Assembly: GCF_014203225.1 (NCBI RefSeq)
Contig: NZ_JACHIO010000011.1
Location: 124,001 to 188,000 of the forward strand
DNA: 64,000 nt
From: Granulicella mallensis
GTDB lineage: Bacteria > Acidobacteriota > Terriglobia > Terriglobales > Acidobacteriaceae
Reading direction: 5' to 3'
The notes under the pieces were generated by a model. That model was given only the letters and a program-made list of their open reading frames with translations. It did not search any database and was not told the origin of the DNA. Positions 17,580 through 27,100 of the stretch are shown one piece after another (positions within the stretch are counted from its first letter, which is position 1; each line of letters starts with the position of its first letter). A program made the position numbers and the translations under genes.

Positions 17580-18455
17580 TTAGTGATCCGGTTCTATTGA
17601 GTCAGTGTTACTGGTTTTTTTATGCAGTGTTCTTCTAAAGTGCCCTTCGAATGCCATACCCAGGGGGATCCACAGACCGACAATCAACCCTCCAATTATG
17701 GCTCCCATTAAGGCATCATGTAGTCGGTCATGGCTTCCTATAGCATTGCTGGCAGTATAGAGGGCTCCATATACAGCGCCACCTAAGGTTGCAAAAAAGG
17801 TAACTCCCAAGAACCTGGTCAATAGGACGAGAACAGGAACTGTATCTTCTGTGTCGCCCCATATATTAAGTACTGGAGGGGCTTTCGCAAGAATGTTGGG
17901 GGCTGTTCTTGTGAAATCTCCCAGGAAGGGACTGATTAGAGCGCCAAGTAATGCTGCAAAGACAGCCATATTTACAGCTTGCTGGGCAATGTTTGTTCTG
18001 GATAATGTCCCGTAGAGCGCTCCAAAAGCGGCCCCGGCCGTGGCAGAAATAAGGACTACAACTACCACTCTGGCTAATATTTTGTAACCTGGTGTTTTGT
18101 TGTCTATATCATGCCAGAGATGCAGTGTTGCTGTGGGTTCCTGATGGGCTGCCGGTGCTTCTGGCAGATTGAGGTTATCGAAAGTCTGGCGAGGACCTTT
18201 ACGTTGATACTCTCTTCTGATTTTCTCTTCGAGTGTGAGGGCAAAACGGTCAAAGGATGGGCGAATCCATCTCTTATTCAACGCTCGGGTTGCTACCCAT
18301 GTGATGATGCCCGTCAGGGCGCATGACAACCCAAAGACAAATGCCGAAGCACTGTTACCGATCAGCGCAGTGATAAGAGCGCTGATTGGTCCCATGGCTG
18401 AAAAGAAGATAATGCATGCGATAAGAAGACATATTGTAAATCTCAGTCTGGACAT
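17580..18455 (-). CDS. Polytopic membrane protein, candidate moron
   Basis: This is one of only two intact genes on the minus strand inside the prophage. It has 291 residues with about six predicted spans in two groups (residues 7-58 and 128-275) around a soluble charged loop. Gly/Ala-rich hydrophobic repeats ('ATAGAAFGALYGTL', 'FATLGGAVYGALYTA') suggest two related halves. Opposite orientation and the inserted context fit a lysogen-expressed cargo gene such as superinfection exclusion or immunity to the neighbouring 461-residue protein. This is inference; no family is recognised. Confidence 0.55.
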   Translation of the reverse strand: MSRLRFTICLLIACIIFFSAMGPISALITALIGNSASAFVFGLSCALTGIITWVATRALNKRWIRPSFDRFALTLEEKIRREYQRKGPRQTFDNLNLPEAPAAHQEPTATLHLWHDIDNKTPGYKILARVVVVVLISATAGAAFGALYGTLSRTNIAQQAVNMAVFAALLGALISPFLGDFTRTAPNILAKAPPVLNIWGDTEDTVPVLVLLTRFLGVTFFATLGGAVYGALYTASNAIGSHDRLHDALMGAIIGGLIVGLWIPLGMAFEGHFRRTLHKKTSNTDSIEPDH

Positions 18456-18610
18456 GCTTCACCGTCTCCGTCCGCGACATATGCGCCACGGAACCTTATG
18501 GTTCAAAGTATATCTTCGGTTGGAGTTGTACCGACGATATATGCCATTCATTATTGGATTTACGGACAATGAGCGGGGAAGATGCCGGTTCGGTGCGGAA
18601 TCTGGGGGTG

Positions 18611-18848
18611 GGACGTCGTCAGTGAGATTGAACGAGATTGTGGTGCGCAGGCGGGTAAGATCATCGATCAACTCTCTGGAGGAAAGCTCTCGTCCGAAGC
18701 GAAATCCCGGCTCCGGGGAGTGATTACTGCCGAACTCGATGCGACTCTGCGTGGGGATTCAGGGTTTGTTCAAGGGCGCGACCGATTGTTGGCTGAAGGG
18801 AATCGAAACAAGATTCTCACGAGCTACAAGGCTGAGGTCGGCAAATGA
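18611..18848 (+). pseudogene. Truncated duplicate of the scaffold gene
   Basis: The frame reads 'EIERDCGAQAGKIIDQLSGG' and ends 'YKAEVGK' then stop. It aligns with residues about 285-360 of the scaffold at 14627, at roughly three quarters DNA identity. Both ends of the scaffold gene are missing. It probably marks where the scaffold 3' end lay before the 15905-18610 block was inserted, or an ancient duplication. Confidence 0.75.
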
Positions 18849-18877
18849 ATAGAACGGCTAGCGTGCGGTCTTGGGAT

Positions 18878-19045
18878 AAAGATTTCTAACTGCAATTTGC
18901 TTGGGTTCATCCCGTTCTTCTGGCATAGTAGTTCTTGAGTAGTTCACAACCTGATGTGCCCGTCTCGCTGGGCCTGATACGGCGAGTTAGAGCTCCTGAT
19001 TTACGATGGAGCCCCAGTGGGAAAGTCCAGTGGGTTGCGGCACGG
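18878..19045. repeat. Dispersed intergenic repeat A, copy 2
   Basis: This is the partner of 3587-3755, in the same orientation and with the same ends. It begins 30 bp after the scaffold remnant and opens the 706-bp gap 18849-19554. That gap otherwise holds a repeat-B copy and a hairpin, with no supportable gene. An apparent reading frame at 19084-19395 is repeat sequence. Confidence 0.6.
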
Positions 19046-19120
19046 GTTGTTGTATCCGAAAGGCACTTTGAGGCCCCCTTGTTTTGGCCTGGCATTGTTG
19101 CTGCTACTGGCGAAGAGCGG

Positions 19121-19240
19121 GAGGAAGCAGGTTCCTCACTGTGCTCGGAATGACAACCAGGAAGGCAAAGGCAACAGCCAAAGCCAAAGCGGATTCCCCA
19201 CGGGAACGACAGAAAGAAAAGCAAAGAGCAGAAGCGAAGG
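19121..19240. repeat. Host-type intergenic repeat B, copy upstream of capsid
   Basis: It begins with the small hairpin GAGGAAGCAGGTTCCTC, runs through CGGAATGACAA and low-complexity AAAGC/AACAGC units, then GATTCCCCACGGGAACGACAGAAAG. The same order is seen at 20909-21019. Shorter relatives lie near 53050, 54619-54687 and 58860 in host spacers. Confidence 0.55.
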
Positions 19241-19437
19241 GTTCTGCAGGCACTGCTGCAAATGCGGTTGATGTCTCATGCTCTTTCAAGATTCGCGGCG
19301 AGTCGCAGGGATACGGACACCCTGAACACAAACCGGGGCGAGCCGCAAAGAAGCCTGTAGCCAGGCCAGGTGCGCGAACCTGCCTCAACGCGTGATTGCT
19401 GCAGGTCTCTTCTTCAGCAGAGCCGAGGCTGGAAGGA

Positions 19438-19508
19438 AAAAACAGAGTGTAGAGGATAGAGTGTGGAGGATAGAGAAGGCTTTTCTCTAAGCTCTACACT
19501 CTGTTTTT
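19438..19508. terminator. Long hairpin before the capsid gene
   Basis: A 17-bp perfect stem pairs 19438-19454 with 19492-19508. The loop contains two further copies of the AGAGTG-GAGGAT unit. A-run and T-run ends would let it terminate on either strand. It lies 46 bp before the major capsid start, so capsid may be transcribed separately. Confidence 0.5.
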
Positions 19509-19554
19509 CTGGGAAATCGGTGGCCGGCAAGCTCAAAAGACTTACAGGAAAAAT

Positions 19555-20820
19555 ATGTCTCAGTTCAATGCACAGACCCTTGGTTTGCAGCTTGAGAAGG
19601 TGCGCGACAAAGTACCTCTGCTTTATCAGCAGGACCACTCTCTGTTCGATCGCATCATGAAGCGGGATGTGGAGAAGGTCTCCTCGCGCAATATGCGCAT
19701 CCCGTTGAAGATCCTGGCAGGCGGCAAGGCTCGCCAGGTTAATCCGGATGGCGGCGGTCTTGGCCGCGGGTCCGGCACGACGTACGACATCGCACAGGCT
19801 ACGCCGGTTTATCTGGCCTTTGCGTCGGAGATGAGCTATCTCACTGAGATCTCGACCGACAGCAAAGAAAAGGCTGTCGAGAATGCGGCGAAGGCCGAGC
19901 TCGAGAATGCGATGGAAGGCTTCCGCACCTTTGTGGAGGCGCTTCTGAACACAGACGGATCGGGGACTCTCGATTCGGTGGCGACGGGGACGGGGACGGT
20001 CGTCGGTTCGTTCCAGATTATTGTCAACAACGCAAATGCGTTCTATGACAATCAGGACATCCAGATCTTCTCTGCGCTGGGTGGAACGAACCGCGGCAAG
20101 GTGACCATTCTTTCGGTGGATGCCAACAATAAGGCGCTGAACCTCGCCGCAGCAACCCCGGTACCGGCCGGTACCGTTCCCGGTGATTTGCTCATCATCG
20201 ACGGCGCTCCAGGCACGGCCGCTTCGTCTCTGTTCGGCATCGAGTATCACCATGTGGACTCGAATGTGGGCACGTGGATGCAGCTACAGCGCTCGGCATA
20301 TCCCGGCAAGCTGGATACGCCGCATGTTGGAGCGGCTGGATCACTGATTACGCCGGTGCTGGTTCGTATGCTGATTCAGAAGCAGCGGCGTGCCCTGGGT
20401 GCGGCGACGGGTGCGAAGGACTCCATGCTCTTCCATCTAGGATTGGACCAAGAGGCAGCGTGGGAAAATGTGGGTTCTGTGGTCTCGCAGGTCATTACGA
20501 ACCAAGTTACGGGGTCGAGCTCGCAGGACATGCTGAAGAAGAATGCGCCTACGACGATCGCGGGACGTTCGACGCTGGTGTCCATTCATGCGCAGCCCGG
20601 ACGTATCGATCTGCTGGCTCCGGACCACTGGTTCCGCGCAGAGAACCGGGCGATGGATTACTACGATGTCGATGGCCAGACCATCTTCCCGACGTATGAC
20701 ACTACCGGAGGCATCCAGACTACCAATATCTTCTACCTGTTTACCGGTATGCAGATTTGTATGGATGGTCCGCGGTTTGGGGCGTACATGGATGGGCTGA
20801 TGTTGCCGCCGGGATACTAA
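19555..20820 (+). CDS. Major capsid protein
   Basis: This 421-residue protein is in the position directly after scaffold. It looks like an HK97-fold or P22-like coat protein: an N-terminal arm ('LEKVRDKVPLLYQQDHSLFD'), a spine-like helix around 'EKAVENAAKAELENAMEGFR', and a Gly/Thr/Val-rich beta region. 'GPRFGAYMDGLMLPPGY' closes the protein. CAGGAAAAAT precedes the ATG. Host-type repeats lie on both sides of the gene. The assignment is by order, size and composition. Confidence 0.75.
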   Translation: MSQFNAQTLGLQLEKVRDKVPLLYQQDHSLFDRIMKRDVEKVSSRNMRIPLKILAGGKARQVNPDGGGLGRGSGTTYDIAQATPVYLAFASEMSYLTEISTDSKEKAVENAAKAELENAMEGFRTFVEALLNTDGSGTLDSVATGTGTVVGSFQIIVNNANAFYDNQDIQIFSALGGTNRGKVTILSVDANNKALNLAAATPVPAGTVPGDLLIIDGAPGTAASSLFGIEYHHVDSNVGTWMQLQRSAYPGKLDTPHVGAAGSLITPVLVRMLIQKQRRALGAATGAKDSMLFHLGLDQEAAWENVGSVVSQVITNQVTGSSSQDMLKKNAPTTIAGRSTLVSIHAQPGRIDLLAPDHWFRAENRAMDYYDVDGQTIFPTYDTTGGIQTTNIFYLFTGMQICMDGPRFGAYMDGLMLPPGY

Positions 20821-20908
20821 TGGCTTTGTGGGAGGCACGAGGGATCGTGCTTCCCGTGAAGTTTATTGCCTTCCAGGGCGGCGTTTGTGGGGAGGGATGA
20901 ACGAGGGT

Positions 20909-21019
20909 GAGGAAGCAGGCTCCTCGCCCTTCGCTTCGCTCGCGGGCTCGGAAAGACAAGCAGAAAAGCAAAAGCAGATTCCCTGTGGGAATGACAGAAA
21001 GAAAAGCAAGAGCAACGGC
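20909..21019. repeat. Host-type intergenic repeat B, copy downstream of capsid
   Basis: It parallels 19121-19240: GAGGAAGCAGGCTCCTC, a GC-rich stem, AAAAGC/AAGC units, then GATTCCCTGTGGGAATGACAGAAAG. The gap 20821-21059 holds only this repeat. An upstream extension of the next gene's frame runs through it but is not likely coding. Confidence 0.55.
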
Positions 21020-21059
21020 AAAAAACGAGAATCCCTACACCGGAGAACCGAGATCCTTC

Positions 21060-21716
21060 ATGCTTATTCGCAATGACTATGTTGGCCCCAGGAACGATAC
21101 TGCTGAACGCGTTCTTCGCCGGTTTGGCCAGAACCCTTTTGGCGAAAATATCTATCGCGCGGTTTGGGCTCCGCAAAAACTTATCTGGAGCTATGAGGAA
21201 CAGGTTCCGGAGTATCCGAATCTTGGCGAGGAGTGGGTGCTCGAGAAGTGGCTCTCTGTTGAGGATGATACCGGCGGGATGTCGCGGGCTGAATGGGAGA
21301 TCAAGAACTTCGATGTAGAGAGTGGTAAGAGCGTCCTTGGGCCCTATCCAGCTTATGGTTACTACAACTTTTCCTTTGCGTTGGGTGAGGGGGTGCCTTG
21401 CAACGCTCAAGCGATGGAGCTAATTGCCCAATTAATTGAACGAGGCAAGTTGTACAGCGCAGCAGAGAAGCAACTAGCCCTGAGGCAGCGTGAGGAAGAT
21501 CGTAAGCTGCAGCAGCGACAGAAGATCTCCGATGCCGTTGATGATGTGCAGACCGCAGCGATGCGTGGTGCGGCGTTTTCAGGCTTTGGGGGACACTCGA
21601 CGGATAAGCGTCCGGATGATATGCGGATTAATATTTCGCATGAAGACCTGCTGCGTAGAAGGCCAGAGCTGGGAAGACGCGGTGGGCACCAGATATCAGC
21701 AAGCAGGAAACAGTAG
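21060..21716 (+). CDS. Hypothetical virion or assembly protein
   Basis: From the ATG at 21060 the product is 218 residues. The N-terminal half has many aromatic residues ('IYRAVWAPQKLIWSYEEQVP'). A helical, charged segment follows ('RGKLYSAAEKQLALRQREED', near residue 140), then a polar C-terminus. The frame extends 51 codons upstream, but that part is the intergenic repeat and is unlikely to be translated. The position after capsid suggests a structural or completion protein. Family not recognised. Confidence 0.55.
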   Translation: MLIRNDYVGPRNDTAERVLRRFGQNPFGENIYRAVWAPQKLIWSYEEQVPEYPNLGEEWVLEKWLSVEDDTGGMSRAEWEIKNFDVESGKSVLGPYPAYGYYNFSFALGEGVPCNAQAMELIAQLIERGKLYSAAEKQLALRQREEDRKLQQRQKISDAVDDVQTAAMRGAAFSGFGGHSTDKRPDDMRINISHEDLLRRRPELGRRGGHQISASRKQ

Positions 21717-21773
21717 ACAGGGAACAGGGAAGACGCTTTGTCCGTTCCCGCTGCGAGAACTCAAAGGAGATGC

Positions 21774-22475
21774 ATGATTACAGCAAACGAAGTAGCCTCC
21801 GCTGTCGGCGGGCTGAATAAGCGGGCGCGTCAACCTATCCCGGATGCGTTGAAACGCAATCCGCCACTGTACATCTTCAATATCTATGAGATGAAGCATA
21901 CGCGTGGGCTGGGATCGCTGGGCACCTTTCGTGTGCCGGCTTGTGAGCCAGGTGAGGCTTACTCGAAGCCACTTATCGTTCCGGGAGAGTTTTTCGATGA
22001 GTTCGACCGTGGTGAAGGCTCGCTGGGGTGGACCTATGAGACAGGTGCTGACGTTGCGAAGGCTATCTTGAATGTCGGCCATCGTGATGGAGCTGACCTG
22101 AGTGCCTGGGGAGTATTTCTCGCCGCCGATAAAAAGCCTACGCGGGAGGAGTTGTCTGCGGCGCGTGAGAAGCTTACAGCCAAGATGCGCGAGGTGCTGG
22201 CTGCTGGCGATGCACTTGCCTTGCAGGGAGATAGTGGTCTTGCGCAGATCCAGGCGATGCATCGTAAGGCGGCGCATTATTTGAAGCAACATCGCGACTG
22301 GATCAATGCTGAGCCTGTTGAGATGCGTGAGTGCCACGGCTGCGGAGCCTTCGTGAAGCCGACGTTGCCGCGCTGCCCACAGTGCAAGGCTCCGTTCGAC
22401 TTAGTTAAGTGCCGTGAGCTTTGGCCGATGGAGTATCCGATTATGGCTCAACGATCTACCACTGTGGCAAGGTGA
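21774..22475 (+). CDS. Zinc-ribbon structural-region protein
   Basis: The ATG at 21774 follows AAAGGAG; 233 residues. The N-terminal 100 residues are globular ('IFNIYEMKHTRGLGSLGTFR'), followed by helices. The C-terminus carries a four-cysteine ribbon: C-x2-C in 'CHGCGAF' and C-x2-C in 'CPQCKAPFD', near residues 195-215. It probably binds one zinc. Similar proteins occur next to capsid genes in some phages, but I cannot name a function. Confidence 0.6.
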   Translation: MITANEVASAVGGLNKRARQPIPDALKRNPPLYIFNIYEMKHTRGLGSLGTFRVPACEPGEAYSKPLIVPGEFFDEFDRGEGSLGWTYETGADVAKAILNVGHRDGADLSAWGVFLAADKKPTREELSAAREKLTAKMREVLAAGDALALQGDSGLAQIQAMHRKAAHYLKQHRDWINAEPVEMRECHGCGAFVKPTLPRCPQCKAPFDLVKCRELWPMEYPIMAQRSTTVAR

Positions 22476-22482
22476 GGAGTTG

Positions 22483-22545
22483 TCAGGTTGTTAGCTCTCA
22501 GTTGAAGCGAGTTCTAGCTTTCTCTACTGAGGGCTAACAGCCAGA
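22483..22545. repeat. Imperfect inverted repeat
   Basis: 21-base arms (22483-22503 and 22525-22545) pair with four mismatches; the core TGTTAGC...CTCAGT pairs with ACTGAGG..GCTAACA. It directly follows the zinc-ribbon gene and may end its transcript, though there is no T-run. Confidence 0.45.
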
Positions 22546-22554
22546 AGATGCCAT

Positions 22555-22740
22555 TTGCTCGGGTATGAATCGGCTCCCGGCAAAGTTTCCAACTACTTCA
22601 ATACACCGCAACCAAGCGTGGACGATAACGAGCAGAGGTTTCAAGGTCCACCGATCATCTTGAAATCTCTGGCCCCTGCAGCATTCCCCAGCAGCGGAAC
22701 GCCCAGAACCAATCTCTATGGATGGACCGAGTACCAATGA
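22555..22740 (+). CDS. Possible small prophage protein
   Basis: A 61-codon frame from a TTG start, ending 'GTPRTNLYGWTEYQ'. The composition (Pro, Asn, Gln, Gly) resembles short phage structural peptides, and the frame lies in the main coding direction. The ribosome site is weak (AGAAG) and the start is rare, so it may not be translated. Confidence 0.3.
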   Translation: MLGYESAPGKVSNYFNTPQPSVDDNEQRFQGPPIILKSLAPAAFPSSGTPRTNLYGWTEYQ

Positions 22741-22762
22741 GGCGCGCTAACGTTAGCGATGT

Positions 22763-23263
22763 TCACTGAATTTCGATAGCTGCAATGCCCTCGAATTTTT
22801 TAGCGATCACCGCAGCCTCTTCTCTTGAGAGGTTCGTCTTCACGGTTCTGGGTGTGCCCTCTACGAGGTCTTTGGCGTCTTTTAGACCGAAGCCGGTAAC
22901 CTCTCGTACCACTTTGATGGTGCCAATGATGTTTTTGCCGCGCTCTTTCAGGATGATGGTGAAGGCGGTCTTGTATTCCGCCGCAGAGGCGCCTATCTGG
23001 CCAGGTACCGGAGAGCCGAGTAGAAAGCTGATGCGAGCATCTATTTTGGCCTCGAGTATGGAGTTCATACGAGCATCGATGCGAGCGTCAATCTGGCTGG
23101 TGTTGAGTTGATTGGATGAGCCGTTGAACTGATCTTCGCGCTGCTTTGTATCGGAACGACTGCGGCCCAGGCCTCGAATGATGCCCTTGATGATCTCGTA
23201 AATAAGAATGACAGTGGCCGTTGGCAGCAACGACTGCCTGATCCATTGATCCCAGTTGTTCAT
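22763..23263 (-). CDS. Membrane-anchored protein with a ribosomal bL12 C-terminal-like domain
   Basis: This 166-residue protein has an N-terminal hydrophobic span (residues about 10-32, 'LLPTATVILIYEIIKGIIRG') and a charged coiled linker with the heptad-like 'IDARIDARMNSILEAKIDAR'. Residues 99-166 closely follow the L7/L12 C-terminal domain: 'IKVVREVTGFGLKDAKDLVE' followed by a Gly-x-Pro and Val-Lys. Residues that bind elongation factors in bL12 (Ile/Lys/Arg of IKxxR and the Lys of DAK) are kept. It is on the minus strand against the late genes, so it is probably expressed in the lysogen. Its function is unknown. Confidence 0.75.
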   Translation of the reverse strand: MNNWDQWIRQSLLPTATVILIYEIIKGIIRGLGRSRSDTKQREDQFNGSSNQLNTSQIDARIDARMNSILEAKIDARISFLLGSPVPGQIGASAAEYKTAFTIILKERGKNIIGTIKVVREVTGFGLKDAKDLVEGTPRTVKTNLSREEAAVIAKKFEGIAAIEIQ

Positions 23264-23415
23264 GCTTCCTTGTTCCGTCCGTAGCGTGGCAATTACAAGA
23301 CCTCAGCAGTATATCTTCCGGCGCAGGTGCAGGGCTGTCTGTCGTTATGCGTCTGCGCATGATTACCAGATTTTCATCTTGCATCGGCCGCTCATAGCTA
23401 CAGGAGAGAAAGACT

Positions 23416-24186
23416 ATGCCACTCGTCGAACTGCCGCCGCGTTCGCCCTATCCCACGCTGGACCATGTGCTGCGTCTGGCGCGTGTTTATACCAACGATG
23501 CTGCGCAGACGTTGGATGGAAACCTGCTTGCTCTGTCGCAGCCTTACACGCTGGAATATGTGAACTCCGCCTGGCACAAGCTACAAGACGAGCTTGCGGA
23601 GGCCGGAGCGCCAAGGTTAGAGCGCGAGGTGATTCTGCAGCAGGTTCCTATTGCTTCTGCGCTTGACCCTGCCGTGCAGGTCAGTGTGAGTTATATAGGC
23701 AGCAATGATGGCGCACTGCTGTGGTCTTCGCCAATATTGCCACAGGACCTGATGGAGCCAATGCGGCTGCATGAGCGGCAGACCGGGATGATTGGGAACT
23801 TTATCCCCATGAAACAGTCGACAGATGGGTTGCCACGTATTGTGCAAGGGCAGCGACTGCGCTGGTGGGACTGGGAAGATGACAGCCTGTACTTTACGGG
23901 CGCGACGCAGTTGAACGATCTCTTGCTGCGGTATTACGCCTATCTGCCCGATATCCCAAACGATCCAAAGGCTCAGCTCGGGATTCTGCGCTGTCAGCGA
24001 GCGATGGGCTTCTATATCGCTGGAGAGTTTGCCGCAGCTCGCGGATCGACCGCTGCAGCCGATCTGATGAGTAAGGGCGATGACGCTGTGCAGAAGATGA
24101 CGATTCGTATTGCGCGGGTCAAGCAACGGCTTTCGCGCAGGCGTAAACCGTATGGACGAGTGCGCGGCAGCGCCAGTAACTACTAG
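23416..24186 (+). CDS. Head-tail connector/adaptor-like protein
   Basis: This 256-residue protein has an ATG after CAGGAGAG. It is rich in helices near both ends with a beta-rich middle ('QVSVSYIGSNDGALLWSSPI'). A helical C-terminus ('MTIRIARVKQRLSRRRKPYG') is strongly basic. Similar proteins between capsid and tail hub are head-completion or adaptor proteins. It is followed after 12 bp by the tail hub gene. The call is based on position and size. Confidence 0.5.
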   Translation: MPLVELPPRSPYPTLDHVLRLARVYTNDAAQTLDGNLLALSQPYTLEYVNSAWHKLQDELAEAGAPRLEREVILQQVPIASALDPAVQVSVSYIGSNDGALLWSSPILPQDLMEPMRLHERQTGMIGNFIPMKQSTDGLPRIVQGQRLRWWDWEDDSLYFTGATQLNDLLLRYYAYLPDIPNDPKAQLGILRCQRAMGFYIAGEFAAARGSTAAADLMSKGDDAVQKMTIRIARVKQRLSRRRKPYGRVRGSASNY

Positions 24187-24198
24187 GAGGAGAAACTC

Positions 24199-27100
24199 AT
24201 GGATAATGCCGCTGGATCTGTAGATGTGTCACTCGACCTGTTTGGTTCGCTCGATACGGAGCTTGTTCCGTCTGAGCTTCCGGAGGGGGTATCGCCGGCA
24301 AATGTCGATGTAGCCTACCTGCCCGGCAGCGTGTTTACAAGGCCTTCGCGCAAAGCGGCGTTGCTTATGCCGCCGTCGGCTCCTATCTATGCTAAGACTT
24401 ATGTTCCTCCGACGCAGAAGCCTGTGACGATTCTGCTTGGGCAGGACGGGGGATTCAGAACTATTGACGGCAGCACATACACGACTTTCGGGAATACGAT
24501 CCCGGGCAATAAGGTCAAATCAGTGACTGCTTTCGGGCGCGAATACTTTGCGATCTCTGACGGCAATCTAGGGCAGGACATCCCTCGGCAGTTCGATGGG
24601 ACCTTCTTCGACCGCGTGACGCAGGATGGTCCCGGCGCACCTCCGGCAATAGCCAATCTCCAGCACCCTGGCGTATCTATGGCAGCGAGCAGTAATACAC
24701 TCGTGCGAAACAACAATCAGGTTCTGTGCACTACTGCTGCGCCACACAATCTGAAGGTCGGCTATCAGGCGCAGATTTCAAACGTCCCAGATTCCAATGC
24801 GACCACGGTGAACCAGACGGGTCAGGCTAGCACATTTTTCGCACAGAACGACTGGCAGCAGGGTGGCGGCGGAACTTACGAAACAATCAGCGAGCCGACG
24901 ACTACGGCGCTGGGTGATCTTATTTTCTCCGGATTCGGAATGGCCATCCCAAACACTGCGACTATCCTCGGGGTTGTAGTCGGAATGGGTTTGATCTCGC
25001 AGAGCCCCACGGCAGGCATACTTTCGCAGGTATCTCTCTGGAACTCCGCCGGCATCCTTGGTTCCGCGAAGCCAGAGAGCACCGAGTTTACAAACGTAAA
25101 CACACAGCAATCCTATGGATCATCGGCAGATACGTGGGGTCTAACACCCGATAAAATAACGCCTGCGGTTATCAACGATCCAAGCTTCGGATTCTCGGTT
25201 GCGGTCAGCCAGCCAGACAATGTCAGACTGTTTATCACTCAGGTCTACCAGATCACGGTCTATTACACCCTGTCTGGTTCGGGAACTGTAGGCATTGTTT
25301 CTAGCATCGTCATCAACAACGAGACGAATCCAGGACAGGCTCTTGTCACAACCAGCGGCCCTAATGGGATGGTCCCTGGCACGTTCTGCTCGATCAACGG
25401 AGTAGAGCCTGCACCAGTACCTGGAGGCTTGTCTGCGGCGCAATGGGCGACAGGTCTAACGACGCTTCGGACGGTGAATAACCACAATCTTGGCCCCGGA
25501 GCAGTGATTCAGGTTTTAGGGGTCGCTACATCAACGAGCGGGACAGCGTTCAGTTTCAATGGAAACTTTACGATCCTGACGGTTCCCTCGCCTGACCAGC
25601 TAACCTACGAGCAGACGCCAATAACGGCTAACGATCCTGATGTTATCGATGGAACCACCACCAGCGCATCGGTGAGCGTTTCATGGCCCATCCCTGACAA
25701 CACTACAACGCCAAGCTATTTCCAGGTTCAGTCGTGCCCCACGCTCGAGTCGTTCTATATCTCGCTGAATTATCCAGATGGGATATGGACGAATGGGACC
25801 GTGGGGTTCATCTGGGAGGGCGTGTTTTATGTGAGCCAGGTGGTGAGCCCGACTCAGTTCTACTACGCGCAACAGGGCCCTAATGGAGCCACTACGGCGG
25901 TAGGAACTGTAACTCCGTTCGGACAGGCATCGCCCGGCACCCATCAGATGGTTGTAATGTTTCAGACGCGTCAGGGTGGCATAACAAAGCCTTCGCCCTC
26001 AATTCAATTCATCGCGAATGGTGGGCAGTATCTCAACGTCACGAACATTCCTATAGGGCCATCTAACACTGTAGCGAGGATCCTGGGCTTTACCGGAGCA
26101 TCGGGTGGAAACTACTTTTACCTTCCTGTGCCAGCCTCTCTGAATGGTCAGGTGACGTCGACCTCGACGCTAATCCCAGACAACACGACGACCGAGATAA
26201 CGCTCGACTTCAGCGACAATGCGCTTTTTGCAGCCACGGCTATCGACATACCGGGGAACAATCTGTTTGCTCAAGTCGTGCTTGGTCCATGCCTGGGTGT
26301 CTTCTCCTATGCCGATCGGATGATCTGGTGGGGAGAGCGTAACAAGATCCCGAACCTGCTCAATATGGGTTTTGATGGTGGGTATCAAGCGTCGACGCCG
26401 GCAAACCCGCTGGGTTGGACTGTTGGATCCGGAGGAGGAGGTGCGCTCGTACAATCTCCATCGGATGCCGGAGGGGCTTGGCAGATTACCGGCGACGGCA
26501 CCAGCAACCAACGCGGGCTCATCTCCCAATCGGCCTATCAAGACTCTTTCTTTGCAGCCATCCTGCAGCCTTCCACGCAATACACCTTTCGCTGCTGGCT
26601 GAGTTCACCAATAACGGCGGGGAACCTGGGAGCCTTTCTGGTCAACTCAGGCGGCATCATCGCCACCGCCTCTTTCATCATTCAGGCTGGTACTGGTTTC
26701 GTTCAGGCTGATTTCTCCGCGATGACGCCAGCGCAGATCACGCCCGATACAGAGCTTCAGGTCTTCGGTATCAACCTCCAGGCTGGTCAGGTAATCGTCA
26801 TTGACGAGATGGAGATCGACTATACGGACAATCTCTACATTCCATATGCACGCGTCTCCTATGTGAACAATCCCGAGGGCATCGACGGCGTGACGGGAAT
26901 TCTCGGGCCTGATTCTGATGCGAACCCAGTCCGTACCTTCCAGAAGCATCGCGACAACCTTTGCATGTTGACGACGGGGCCGAACGGATCGCTCTATGAA
27001 ACGCAGGACTCCTCTGGTTCAGAGCCTTCCTCATGGAATGTCGCGCAAATCGCTACTCTCTGCGGCGCCACCTCGGTATGGGGCGATAGCTCGGGCGAAG

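Noticed and set aside
19084-19395. 103-codon frame in the gap before capsid
   Set aside because: It is built from repeat-B sequence (Ala/Lys/Gln runs) and has no protein-like character or ribosome site.
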